A stretch of 64,000 nt of DNA from Clusia tigrina. Lineage: Eukaryota > Arthropoda > Insecta > Diptera > Clusiidae. The notes below the pieces were generated by a model. That model was not told the origin of the DNA and did not search any database. It saw only the letters and a program-made list of their open reading frames with translations. The DNA lies in assembly GCA_920105625.2 (NCBI GenBank), contig OV050030.1, positions 71,275,611-71,339,610 on the forward strand, read 5' to 3'. This document shows, one piece after another, positions 21,778-31,977 of the stretch. A program made the translations under genes and the position numbers. Each line of letters begins with the position of its first letter. Position 1 is the first letter of the stretch.

Positions 21778-24059
21778 CAGAACACGCATTTATCCACCAA
21801 CCTGTCTAACAAATCGTCTATGTGCGGTAGAGGGTAATTGTCTTTCAAAGTCATTTTATTAAGGGTTCTATAGTCTACACACATTCTAAGTTCTCCTGTA
21901 TTTTTTCTCGCTAACACTATTGGAGACGCATACTCTGATTCGCTTGGTCTAATAAATCCTTTTTGTAAATACTCATCAAGAAGTTTCTGCAGTTTTTCGC
22001 GTTCCTCAACAGCCAATCGTCTAGCAGGGCGATTAAACGGCTTAGGGTTTTCTAAACATAATTTTATATTGCTTTTAACAAACGGCTCGCTTGGTCTGAC
22101 ATATATTCGTTCAAACATTTTAACAAATTTGCTTCTTGTGTCAAAATTAACATTTTTACCGACATTATATTCTTGTTCACTATTATCGACATAATTAATT
22201 TGTAACATTTCTTCAACGACCGAATCTAACTCATTTGTTTCAGTATGATTTTCCAACTGACTGTCTTTTTTCTGTAAATTTTTAATAACCTTGTATGTTA
22301 ATTTTCGATCATTTGATTCTGCATACTTTTGTTTTTCTTTAACTTCTTTTATCGTTACAATTTTTAAAGAATCCATATTTAATTTTAATTTGCATGCATT
22401 CATAAAGTCTCTACCCAAAACTACATCGTAGCTCATAGATTCGTCGGCAACAATTTTCAAATTAAAATGAATTTTTTTATTTCTATTATTCATTACAAAA
22501 CATAAAATCTTTCCATAAATTTTCAGTGGGCTTTTATTTAAGCCAAAATAAAAAGAATTTTCATCAGACTTCACTTGGATTTCTTCATTTAAAAGAGACG
22601 ATTTCATAAAAGATATAGGGCTACCGGAATCTATGAGGCACGCTGAAATTATGGGAACATTAGGATCATCACCTACAAAAATCTTGAAATGTGTTACGTA
22701 ATTATTTCCTCCATTTTTCCTGTCCGGGCACTGCGAGACCAAATGTTCCATACTTCCACACCCAAAACAGGACCCGGTTTGGCGTTTTTGCTTACGGCAG
22801 CCAGCTGCGTAGTGACCCATCGAGTTACAATTGTAACATCTGATGTCTTTTGTTTCAGGCTTCTGATCGCGTTTATCTGCACCCGTCATTGACGACTTCA
22901 TCTGCACATTTCGAAACGAACGCAATAGCTGCGACGGATTCGCGAAGCATTGAATACGGGCCTGTATCTTTAGATATTCCACGGGAATGCCTTCAATGAC
23001 GTAGTCTAACAGCTCATCCTGATCAACGTTGATGTCACGGGAAAGAGACATTTTGTCGTCGAAATATTTTTCGAAGTATTCGCCTACTTGCCAGATGCGA
23101 GATTCAAATTTTTGTCTAGCTTCGATCTTGTTGATTTTTTGTCCAAACGCTAACATTAACTGCTCCAACAGCGAATCAGTAGGTTCTTTAATTCGATCTG
23201 TGTCTGCATACAACCACTTTTGTGTGTTATCTCTTAATTTGCTTATTAACAGCAAGCGAAGAAAATTTTCATTTAACTTGCATGTCTCTGCAATGGTTTT
23301 AAGTTGTTTTATCCATATACGAGCGCATGTGTTGCCATCAAATTCTACCACCAAATCTTTTGCGAGCGAGAATGAGATGTGTAACAATTCGTCCTTTTCT
23401 TTCACATTTGCTTCTATCTTCTGTGTTTGTGTCTTTACATTTGCTTCGTTACTTTGTGTCTGTATATTTGTTTCGGTAATTTGTGTCTCTACATTTGTTT
23501 CGGTAATTTGTGTCTGTAAATTTGTTTCGGTAATTTGTGTCTCTGTGTTTTCGGTGCACATATTTTCACCGTTCTTTTGCAATTCAGAGTTTTCTGTACC
23601 AGTGTTCTCACTCATTTGCTTTGCCGTCTGTAGTACTTTTAACTGTTGTTGAAGTTCCGCTATGATTTGCTTCAATTCGACGAACTGCTTTTCAGTCGCT
23701 GCTTCCATCGATGTACGCACAAGCTGATGTTGATGTTGTTGTTGTGTGTCGGTGCCGACTGCTCGTTGACTTTGTGACTGACCGTCGTCGTTGGAATTTT
23801 GTGCAAATTCGTGTATGCCTGCGGTTTGTGCTGCGTAGTTTTCTGTAATTTTTTCGGCTGTACTTTTTTCTGCAACAGTTTGTTGGACGACGCCGTCATC
23901 CTTTTCTTTGACAGTTGGACAGACACCATGTTTTTCTAATGAAACACTGTCTATCTTAACTGCCATTTCTGCCTTTGTACCGCCAGGAGGTAACCCCAAC
24001 CTCTTAAGCCACTCTGTGAGTTGTAGGGCCGAATATTTGTTGTAGTCAACTGCGTCCAT
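21777..24059 (-). CDS. gypsy Gag-protease-RT N-terminus, 760 codons
   Basis: Gag and Pol share one frame. Residues ~6-38 form a SAP-like motif (YSALQLTEWLKRLGLPPGGT), a DNA/RNA-binding fold unusual at a Gag N-terminus. A repetitive TQITETN region lies at ~165-215 and a capsid-like domain at ~230-390. Two zinc knuckles follow (CYNCNSMGHYAAGC and CFGCGSMEHLVSQC, ~407-445). The protease has the active site LIDSGSPISFM (~474) and RT begins with CVDYRTLNKMTLKDNYPLP. The frame ends at a TGA (21777-21779) within RT where related elements read on, so it is a truncation. The ATG at 24057-24059 precedes the SAP motif directly. Confidence 0.9.
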   Translation of the reverse strand: MDAVDYNKYSALQLTEWLKRLGLPPGGTKAEMAVKIDSVSLEKHGVCPTVKEKDDGVVQQTVAEKSTAEKITENYAAQTAGIHEFAQNSNDDGQSQSQRAVGTDTQQQHQHQLVRTSMEAATEKQFVELKQIIAELQQQLKVLQTAKQMSENTGTENSELQKNGENMCTENTETQITETNLQTQITETNVETQITETNIQTQSNEANVKTQTQKIEANVKEKDELLHISFSLAKDLVVEFDGNTCARIWIKQLKTIAETCKLNENFLRLLLISKLRDNTQKWLYADTDRIKEPTDSLLEQLMLAFGQKINKIEARQKFESRIWQVGEYFEKYFDDKMSLSRDINVDQDELLDYVIEGIPVEYLKIQARIQCFANPSQLLRSFRNVQMKSSMTGADKRDQKPETKDIRCYNCNSMGHYAAGCRKQKRQTGSCFGCGSMEHLVSQCPDRKNGGNNYVTHFKIFVGDDPNVPIISACLIDSGSPISFMKSSLLNEEIQVKSDENSFYFGLNKSPLKIYGKILCFVMNNRNKKIHFNLKIVADESMSYDVVLGRDFMNACKLKLNMDSLKIVTIKEVKEKQKYAESNDRKLTYKVIKNLQKKDSQLENHTETNELDSVVEEMLQINYVDNSEQEYNVGKNVNFDTRSKFVKMFERIYVRPSEPFVKSNIKLCLENPKPFNRPARRLAVEEREKLQKLLDEYLQKGFIRPSESEYASPIVLARKNTGELRMCVDYRTLNKMTLKDNYPLPHIDDLLDRLVDKCVF
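23430..23570 (-). repeat. coding minisatellite in gag
   Basis: About four imperfect 30-bp units encoding variants of TQITETNxQ, in frame within Gag between the N-terminal and capsid-like regions. They form a polar, probably disordered linker. Confidence 0.85.
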
Positions 24060-24145
24060 AGCAAAACTTTATAATTTAATTTAAACAAATTGCGTAAAAA
24101 TTTTTATTTTTTTTTTGCTTGGCGGATCACTCCCACTTCTGAATT

Positions 24146-24343
24146 TTAGCCGGCGGGAAATTAAACGAGTGTCTCTCTGCCAACGGGTGTTCAACGACTG
24201 ATCTTTATTTCTTCATGTTCTAGTGTTCTTAAGTTATCGAGTAGTTATCGTAGTGATGTATCTTAGGTAGAAATCGATATTCACAATAACTAAATAGTAA
24301 ATACATATAAGCACATACCTGTATACGAGTACTTGCTACTACA
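24146..24343 (-). repeat. 5' LTR
   Basis: 198 bp, next to the target duplication CTAGT at 24344-24348. Just inside, in element orientation, TTCAGAAGTGGGAGTGATCC is a candidate primer-binding site; its core CAGAAGTG recurs after the LTR of the element at 57015. Confidence 0.9.
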
Positions 24344-24348
24344 CTAGT

Positions 24349-24630
24349 AAAAACTGAACTAATAAAAATTAAGTGTAAATATAAATTAAAACTCCGACAT
24401 CGTCCCAATTAATTGGCCCGACAATTATTCCAAACTTAAATACACACACGGTTACACAGTTTAGACTTAAATTATTGAACTGAATTGTTCTCATTAGATT
24501 AAGTTACTTAATAACTCCAATACACTGGTTTCGGTAATATTGTTATTAGATTTAACATTTGAATAGTTATTGTTAGTCTTATTATAAGAGAATTCTCTAA
24601 ATAAAACAACTTTTAAATTAAAAAAATTGT
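24349..24630 (+). mobile_element. Jockey-like LINE relic, part 2 (3' end)
   Basis: Directly continues the reading sense of 18505-19172 across the inserted LTR element (IPLV then KTELIK at the junction). It ends with a 3' UTR related to that of the LINE at 25203-25377 (TTATTGTTAGTCT motif) and a short A-rich tail at ~24620. Confidence 0.7.
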
Positions 24631-24639
24631 TTGTAGTGC

Positions 24640-24970
24640 TGGTATTTCAGTCAGTTTTAGGCGACTAGGAACCCTACTCCAGGGTTCTAGCTAGGTGGTT
24701 TGGATGAGTTTTATTCTATTAGATATTTATTTTATTCATGAGTGGTATGGTATATTCAGGTTGCTTTGAATGCTAATATTTTTTTATGAAGCTAGGGCGC
24801 CAGTAATTGGTGTGAGAATTTTGGATTGCGCTATTATCCAGAGCCCACACGTGCCAGCGCAAGTTATAATAACTCAATACATTCAAATTTGTTCATTAAT
24901 ACTCTCACTTATTTGCTACTGGCAACGAAATTTCAGACCCAGTAATTTTTTGACGCATAAGGCAAGTAAA
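24640..24970 (-). mobile_element. Jockey-like LINE fragment
   Basis: Minus-strand copy of the end of ORF2, similar to 25390-25660 (shared GTTTTAGGCGACT, GGAACCCTA and AGAATTTTGGA-type motifs), with many substitutions. It has no open frame. Confidence 0.65.
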
Positions 24971-25043
24971 TGTCAAATTCAAACTGAATAATTGTCGTTA
25001 CAATACTGAATAATTGTCGCAACGGAAAATAAATGAACAAAAA

Positions 25044-25188
25044 GAGAAAATTTTAAAATTGATAAATTTATATATCGTTCCAAAGAGCTTCTTTGGAACA
25101 TGTGCATTGCTGCATATAGGCCCAATGACTTGAAAATAAAGGATTGGGAAGAAATTGCTGCCGAAATGTCTTTGCCGGCGGATGTAAC
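25044..25188 (+). pseudogene. MADF-like exon fragment
   Basis: The frame FIYRSKELLWNMCIAAYR ... DWEEIAAEMSLPADV resembles a MADF (Myb/SANT-like) DNA-binding domain: a short helix, the LWN core and the W-x-E-I-A helix. The LINE at 25189 interrupts it; the rest is not evident after 30113. It could be a host gene exon or a PIF/Harbinger accessory gene. The upstream ATG is out of frame. Confidence 0.35.
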
Positions 25189-25377
25189 TTTTTTTTTTTT
25201 TTATATTTCATCTATTTATTTATTGTATCTTCTAAGCTTAGACTAACAATAAGTAAGCATATCTTACAAACTAAATAATTAATATTAATACACCTTGCCA
25301 ATGCTTAGTGCTATTTAGTAATCACAATGTTATATGTTAGTTACTGTAATAAATGTTATATTAGCGTTTGTACATGA

Positions 25378-27108
25378 TTAAGGTGTCGATGTTAGTTGTG
25401 CTGGTGATTTCGTACGTTTTAGGCGACTTGGAACCCTATAACATGCTAGTATCCTAACTAGATGATTTGGATGCTCTTTGATTTTTTGCGCATATTTTAA
25501 GCTGGCGTCAAAGATTTCCTTTTTTACGAGCGGAATGTTCAGATCTTTGTGAATGCTTGTATTCTTTATAAACCAAGGAGCCCCAGTAATGGTTCTTAGA
25601 ATTTTGGACTGCGCTCTTTGAATTAGTTCTATGTTAGAGTTGCTTGCGCCGCCCCACAACTGGCTACCGGAAGTCCAAATTGGTTTTATGATGGCTTTGT
25701 ACAGCAGTGTTTTATATTCTAGGCTCAACCTGGAATTTTTGTGCATTAGCCAGTGTAGGCTATTTGCTTTCAAAGTCATTTGTTTTTTTTTTTTGGCTTC
25801 GATGTGGCGCTTCCATATCAAACGTGAGTCAAGATGAATTCCTAGGTACTTCACCTCCTTTGCATGAGGAATAGGAACATTGTTGAGTTTTATCGCTGGA
25901 CATGTACCTTTTTTTATAGTAAAGGTAATATGCGTACTTTTCGATTCATTTACGTTTATTCGCCAGTCAGCCAACCAATTTGTTACTAGGACCAGATGAT
26001 CTTCTAAGTCACGGGATGCGATTTTGGAGTTCGGATGAATGCTAAGGATAGCTGTATCGTCTGCGAAAGTTGCTGTTGTTAAGTATTTATTAGTAGGCAG
26101 ATCTGAGGTAAATAGTAGATACAACACCGGACCTAGCACGCTTCCTTGTGGTACACCAGCTTTGATGTCAAAGCATTTAGAGTAAGCATTATTGTACCTT
26201 ACCTTGAACTTTCTGCCCCTCAGATACGATTCCAATATGTTGTGTACTTTTGTGGGCAACAGTTTTTTTATTTTGTAAATAAGCCCCTCGTGCCAGACCT
26301 TGTCAAATGCCTGCGCCACATCTAAAAAGATGGCTGAACAATATTGCTTTTTGTCGAATGCGTTTTTTATCTCGTTCACTATTCGATGAACCTGCTCTAT
26401 TGTACTATGGTGTTCGCGGAACCCAAATTGGTGAGTGGGAATAGTGCGTTTTTCGTTTATATGCGGCATTAGTTTTGCAAGAAAAAGCCTTTCTAGGAGT
26501 TTTGATAAGATAGGCAGGAGGCTAATCGGTCTATATGATGACGATTGGGAGGGGTCTTTTCCTGGTTTCGGGATCATTGTGGTTACTGAAACTTTCCAGG
26601 TATTATGAAAGTATCCTAAGCGCAACAAGCCATTAAATAGTGAAGTAAGTAAGATGATGGCCATTTGGGGTAACTCCTTGATCATTTTTCCAGTAATGAG
26701 GTCGTGTCCTGGAGCTTTGTTAAGAGCAAGGTTACTAATCGCATTACTTACTTCTTTTGTTTTTAATTTAATAGGCGAGCATGTTGTATCTGGCGTGGGG
26801 GTTAATATTAGGTTATTGGTATTGCGAGGTGGGTTGAGGGTAGAAACATCTCTTAAGTGTTCGGCGAAAACAGCAGACTTTTCATCATCGCTTCTTGTCC
26901 AGTTTCCGTTTCCGTCCGGAATTCCGCGTGTAGGTGCTTTCATTTCTCTGACAGCTTTCCACAGAGAGTAATTGGTGACGTCAGTCGGAGAAAGGTTTTG
27001 GATATATTGGTGCAGGCAACGATCTGATTTTAGACGCAAGGCTTTTCTCAAATTTTCACTGGCAATAGATAACTTCCGTTTTAGGAAAGGGTCCTGGATT
27101 TTTGCCAT
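25378..27108 (-). pseudogene. Jockey-like ORF2, reverse transcriptase part
   Basis: 576-codon open frame with all RT blocks: LNKAPGHDLITGKMIKE, TMIPKPGKDPS, SYRPISLLPILSK, HQFGFREHHSTIEQ, VPQGSVLGP, the catalytic FADD (TATFADDTAIL), and the thumb region KEVKYLGIHLDSRLIW. It ends in a C-terminal region without RNase H. The ATG is not a true start: the endonuclease lies upstream in another frame, joined by a single-base shift near 27095. Confidence 0.9.
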
Positions 27109-28045
27109 TCACGACGCGTCTTCCTTTTTTCAGTAAGGAGATTATCGATTTGGGTTGAGGTTTGTGGGCGCCGGATGCTGTTGCACTTGTTGTCACGCTT
27201 GTCCGCAGAGTGGCGCACAGCTAATCTTAGGGTCGAGGTAAATTGTTCCAGAAATGTTTCAATGTCCTCATTAGATTTGAGACGTGGGCTTAGGCTGAGA
27301 TGACTACTGATGTATTTTCTGTATTTCAGCCAGTTAGTTTTAGTGGGTGTGAATTCGTAGGTAGGGCGTAACTTTTTGTTCAGATGTATTATAATAGGAG
27401 AGTGATCTGAAGAGAGGTCGTTAAGGTGTTCTACTTTGAGTTGCTCTCGTTTTAGCTTTCTAGCAACTCCAAAATCAATAAGGTCAGGTATCTTACGTGG
27501 GTCTGTCGGCCAGCACGATGGTTGTCCTGAAGAGATAATATCAATCTTGGTGTCAGAAAGCATGAAGTTATATAATTGTTTTCCTTTGAGTGTTGTTAGC
27601 CGTGAGCCGCAGTAAGTGTGTTTGGCATTGTAGTCGCCAGCAGCTAGAAAACTTGTTCCAAGTGTGGAGAAGAAGTCTGAGAACTGGTTACTTGTTATTT
27701 TAAATCTAGGTGGGCAGTACACAGCGGATATTGTTAAGTTATCCTCCCATCCGTCCAGAAAAATTTGTGTTGCTTGCAGGTACTCCTTGTTGTATTCTTC
27801 CATAACGAAGTGTTTTATTCTTTGTTTGATTAGGATTCCAGTGCCGCCATGGGCTTTGCCAGCGAGATGCTTTGTATCATAGAATTTATATCCCGGTATG
27901 TAAAAATTGTGTTTTTCGGTTAGATGGGTTTCGGATATAAGAAGTATGTCGATTTCATTAGAGATTAAAAATTTGTTGATTTCTAACTTGTGCTGGCTTA
28001 CACCGTTTGCATTCCATTGACAGATCTTAAGTACGTTCTTTTCGG
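27081..28045 (-). pseudogene. Jockey-like ORF2, endonuclease part
   Basis: AP-endonuclease domain reading KICQWNANG at ~28020, then LLISETHLTEKH, GGTGILIKQ, AAGDYNAKHTYC and SDHSPIIIHL, i.e. the Asn, Glu, Asp and His of the active site. The open frame continues upstream of the ATG at 27803, with the domain start near 28030. It ends in the shifted frame at 27081. Confidence 0.9.
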
Positions 28046-28252
28046 GGATACCAGAAGCTGCATGAGCTGGTTTTGGTTTCTCATCATCTCTTGAATCATT
28101 GTTTGTATGGAGGTCATGAACTGCGTCATAAATTGTGTGAGCGTTGCTATCATTCCTTCAAAATAATGCAGATTTGAACCAGTCCCGGACTGCTGATCCT
28201 TCCCTAACTTAAGTACCGATGCATACGTCGTCCCTGTATCGGGGTATGGAAT

Positions 28253-29870
28253 TCACTTCTGTGGTTGTGCAATGGGCGGTATATTTGGACTAGGTGGAGT
28301 GCGCTTATTCTTTAACTGAGGGTCATTGTTCTTAATTTCCTGGTATACAGGGCAACCTCTGTAGTTGGCAGTGTGGTTACCACCACAATTACTGCACTTT
28401 CTAGCAGCTCTATCAGTTTTAGTATTCGTACATTCTGATGTGGGGTGTAAATCACCACAGGCAACACATACACTACGAAGAGTGCAATAGGACCTTGTGT
28501 GCCCAAATTCTTGGCAATTAGAACATTGAACTGGGCCGTTTCGTTTGAGAGGCTCCTCCACAGTAATTCTGCGATGCATAAGATAGCGGAGATTATAAAT
28601 TCCATGCACTTCTCCTTTTTTAAGCTTTTGGGTTTCAGACTCCAATTCTACGCGAAACAAATGGCTGAGGGATTCTGTTGCGATTTATTATATTTATAAT
28701 AGAGCGGGCAGCGAACCCTGCTTCATGTAGTGCTTCTTTGACTTCAGCAAGGGGAATATCTGATTCAAGTCACTTTATGACAATGGTAAGGCCTTTCCTA
28801 CTTTTAAGCTGATAGGTGTAGTAGCTTTTTTCTCAGTGTCGAAGTTTTTTATAACCACTCTGTAATTGCTCTCACTATGTATTTGGATTTTTGTTTCCTG
28901 GATATTTCCTTTAACAAGAGGGGTGAAATGGAAATTTTTAGGACCAATGAGCTCGGTAAGGTTACCAACTAATTTACTGGAGTTACGTTCTCGTAGGTAA
29001 ATGGGAGGTGGTTTGAATATAATATTAGGTTTGGGTGCGTCTGCCTCCTCAGCACTTTGAAGTAGTGCGAAGCGATTATTACTAGAGATTAGGCTCTCGC
29101 TAGTTTTGCTGATTTTTGCGATGTTAGTTTTGATTGCAACTCGATTTTGGGCTTCGCTTGCGCTTGTTTATAAGGATATACCTATCTAAACCAGTTTGAG
29201 ATGTTCCACTTTTCCCTGCTGGGTTGTTTGAAAAATTTTTGGTTGAGTGGTTTTCATTGATGGTCGGTGTGAGTGCATTTTCAGTGCGCTCAGCCACTGT
29301 TGGCGAATTTGTTCTAGCACGATCGGACGAGTGAGAGAGAGACGTGGATGGAACCTGTTTGCACTCTTTAGTTATGGACGCCGTTGGGCTGGGTGTTGAA
29401 CATTGAGCGCTCCAAGCGGGCGAATGCGCAGAGAGTGCCAGAGACACTTTTGGACATTGGTTCTGGTTTGAGTGCGAACTGTGTACTTCCACTTGCATTG
29501 TTAAGTGCAGTCGCAATTAAACGCTGTGAAGTTGCAGTTGCATGAGGGCCGCTGCCCGGTCGCTCGCCGTTGTGGGACATGCTACATCCGCTCGCTTGTC
29601 TCTGTTTTGCAGGCAAAGGTGTTGAGCGAACCACATTAGTCGTCAAACCGCTATCGACAGTCATGCCGAGAACATCCGACCTTGCATTGGGGAGAGAAGG
29701 TAACATACTGTACTCACTCAGTTGCGCGACTACCAGCCGCTGCTGGGAAAGCGACTGAGGTAAATCAGGTGTTGGTGCAAGTGCAGGCACACTTTCAGAG
29801 CGCATGCGCTGAACAGGAGAGCACACTGGGTGAGTGGGAGAGCGCAATACGCTCATCCACTGACCGCTAC
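28253..29870 (-). pseudogene. Jockey-like ORF1 (Gag-like), broken
   Basis: The 3' part (28253-28660) carries three Cys-rich knuckles, CSNCQEFGHTRSYC, CVACGDLHPTSEC and CSNCGGNHTANYRGC, followed by a Pro-rich tail. The N-terminal half is split between frames at 29368-29856 and 29124-29516, with further shifts between 29124 and 28660. It is rich in Ser and Pro. It would form the RNA-binding particle protein of the LINE. Confidence 0.85.
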
Positions 29871-30284
29871 AGTTCCGCTTCTTTATTAGAAGCTAACACA
29901 AATTCAAATTTTAAGTTTAAAAACTGATATTTGATATTTCGCACAAACTCCTTTTGCCAATTTCACTCACTGACTTTTATTATGCGTCTATTTCGCTAGG
30001 CTTAAAACTCGAAACATTAAATTATTTCACTTTAAATCACAATATAATTGAGGAGCAACCGAAAAACACATCCGAACTCTCTTGCTATTACTATTGAAAA
30101 AAATGTATGTAACTAATAAAAAAAATAAAGGGTTGTGTTTCACCTACACAGGTGAAAAACGCAAAATAAAACGGACAAAAATCGGGGTCAGCTGTAGACT
30201 CTTTGTACGAGTATGTCGTCATCCTCTCATCACAATTCTTTAAGTAAATGCACTTCAATATCATATTCTGATCTGACCTGAATT

Positions 30285-31400
30285 TTTGCCATTATCGCCG
30301 TGTCGTCCTTCTTCGAATAGGAGATTCTCGTTTTGGATTAAAGTTTTTGGGTGTCGGACGTTGTTACACTTGTGGTTGGGCTTGTACGACGCATGAAGCA
30401 TAGCTAGTCTAGTAGGGTAGAAGTAAATAAATTTTTAAGAAAGAAATGCCATCTAACGTATTTTCTGTATTTCAGCCAAGTTCTAAAGGGTGCAAAATCG
30501 AACGTAGAGCGAAACTTTTTGTTGAGATATATTATGATAGGGGAGTGATCCGAATAGTGGTCGAAAAGCGCTTCTACTTTTAATTGCTGTCGTTTTAGGT
30601 TTCTGGTAACTCCAAAATCAATAAGGTCAGGTAACTTGCGTTGGTCTGTTCGCCAGTACGATGGTTATCCTGAAGAGATAATATCTAACCTGGTGCCAGA
30701 ATGCATGAACTTGTTCAGTTGTTTTCCTTTTGGTGTTGATGCAGTGATCCCCAATGGGAATGTTTATTATTGTAGTCGCCAAAAACTAGGAAACCTGTTC
30801 CCAGTGTAGAAAAAAAAAATCTTAAAACTGATTTGTTGATATTCTGAATTTTGAATGACACTACACAGCGGAAATAGTTATATTACACTCCCATCCGAAC
30901 AAACAAATTGATGCTGCTTCCGTAGCAAAATATGCTATTCTATTTATGATTAAAATCCAGTGCCACCATCTGCTTTACCAGCGAGATCCTTTGTATCATA
31001 AAATTTATAACTTGGTATTAAAAATTGTGCATTTTGGTTAGATGTTGTTTCAGATATGAGAAGTGTGTCGGTTTCATTAATGAGTAAAATTTTATTGATT
31101 TCTAACTTATGCTGGCTTATACGGTTTGCATTCCATTGACAGATTTTCACCACATTTTGTTTTGAGATAACAGCTGCATGAGCTAATTTTGGTCATGAAC
31201 TAAGTCATAAATTGGGTAAGCGTTGCTAACTATCATTCAAAGTTGTGATGATTGAACCAGTACCAATTTGCCGGTCGGCCCCTAACTTAGGCATCCCTGC
31301 GTATGTTTTTTCCATTTTTTAAACCTATGAGCTCTGTAGGATTGTTGATTAAATTATTAGAATTACGTTTAAGCAAATATATGGGAGGTGGCTTATATAC
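30285..31400 (-). mobile_element. Jockey-like LINE fragment, endonuclease region
   Basis: Second, more decayed copy of the endonuclease part of the same LINE family. 30950-31153 still reads MVKICQWNANRISQHK and LLISETTSNQN, and 30285-30780 aligns with 27101-27620. Deletions and stops run throughout. Confidence 0.8.
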
Positions 31401-31977
31401 TGATTTGATTATTGAAAGTCACTACTGGTGGCTTCGATTTGGCATGGTCAAACGAATGAGAGCCATGGATTGAATTTGGTTGCACTCTTTTGTTGTGGTC
31501 ACCGTCCGGGAAAAGACGCCCGATGTCTTTGATCTCAATAAAACACATGACACTGGCGTAAATAAAGTGAGAACATGCCTTTGCTGGTTTTAGTGAGTAG
31601 CTACTTAGGTGAACCGTATACACTGAGTAATGGGGGACGGAAGAAAGGTTCATATGTAAGTATGTAGGTACGAGTGAATGTTAGTACATATGTATATTGT
31701 ATGGTCATGAGCGGTACGGTTTGAATACATATTTAAATATGTGCTTGCAAACATGAATTTATAGGTATATATATGTTTAAATATATTTTTCTTAATTACC
31801 CTCCTCGATCAGTTATTTATTGTGAAAAAATGTGTACACAAAATAGATATCCTAAAACTGACATTGGAGCTCATTAGACAGACGCATGATTTATTCTTGT
31901 CTTATTGCGCACCACTTTTCTCCACTTTCATCAACTTATTTATTTAAAAAAATTGTCTTCATAAATTATGTTTACAG
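31401..31977. other. no gene seen; possibly intron of the SET/MYND gene
   Basis: No coding signal. If the SET/MYND gene is spliced as usual, its upstream intron would cover this stretch and perhaps the LINE copies to the left. Confidence 0.4.

Larger units (their letters stand above)
19173..24343 (-). mobile_element. gypsy-type LTR retrotransposon, nearly complete
   Basis: LTRs at 19173-19370 (3') and 24146-24343 (5') are both 198 bp with three differences (~1.5%), so the insertion is fairly recent. The target duplication CTAGT flanks it (19168-19172, 24344-24348). The order gag-protease-RT-RNase H-integrase on the minus strand is that of Ty3/gypsy. Damage: a stop at 21777, loss of the catalytic YMDD box near 21597, a frameshift near 20940 and a stop at 19917. 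The copy cannot encode active RT. Confidence 0.9.
25189..30106 (-). mobile_element. Jockey-like LINE, near full length
   Basis: A poly-A tail (poly-T at 25189-25202), ORF2 with endonuclease and RT, ORF1 with three zinc knuckles and a 5' region to ~30106. ATGTAAC at 25182-25188 and 30107-30113 is a good 7-bp target duplication, which fixes both ends. No RNase H, as in the Jockey clade. Frameshifts break both ORFs. Confidence 0.85.

Noticed and set aside
23029..23652. 207-codon plus-strand open frame
   Set aside because: Antisense of the gypsy gag; composition mirrors the TQITETN repeats.
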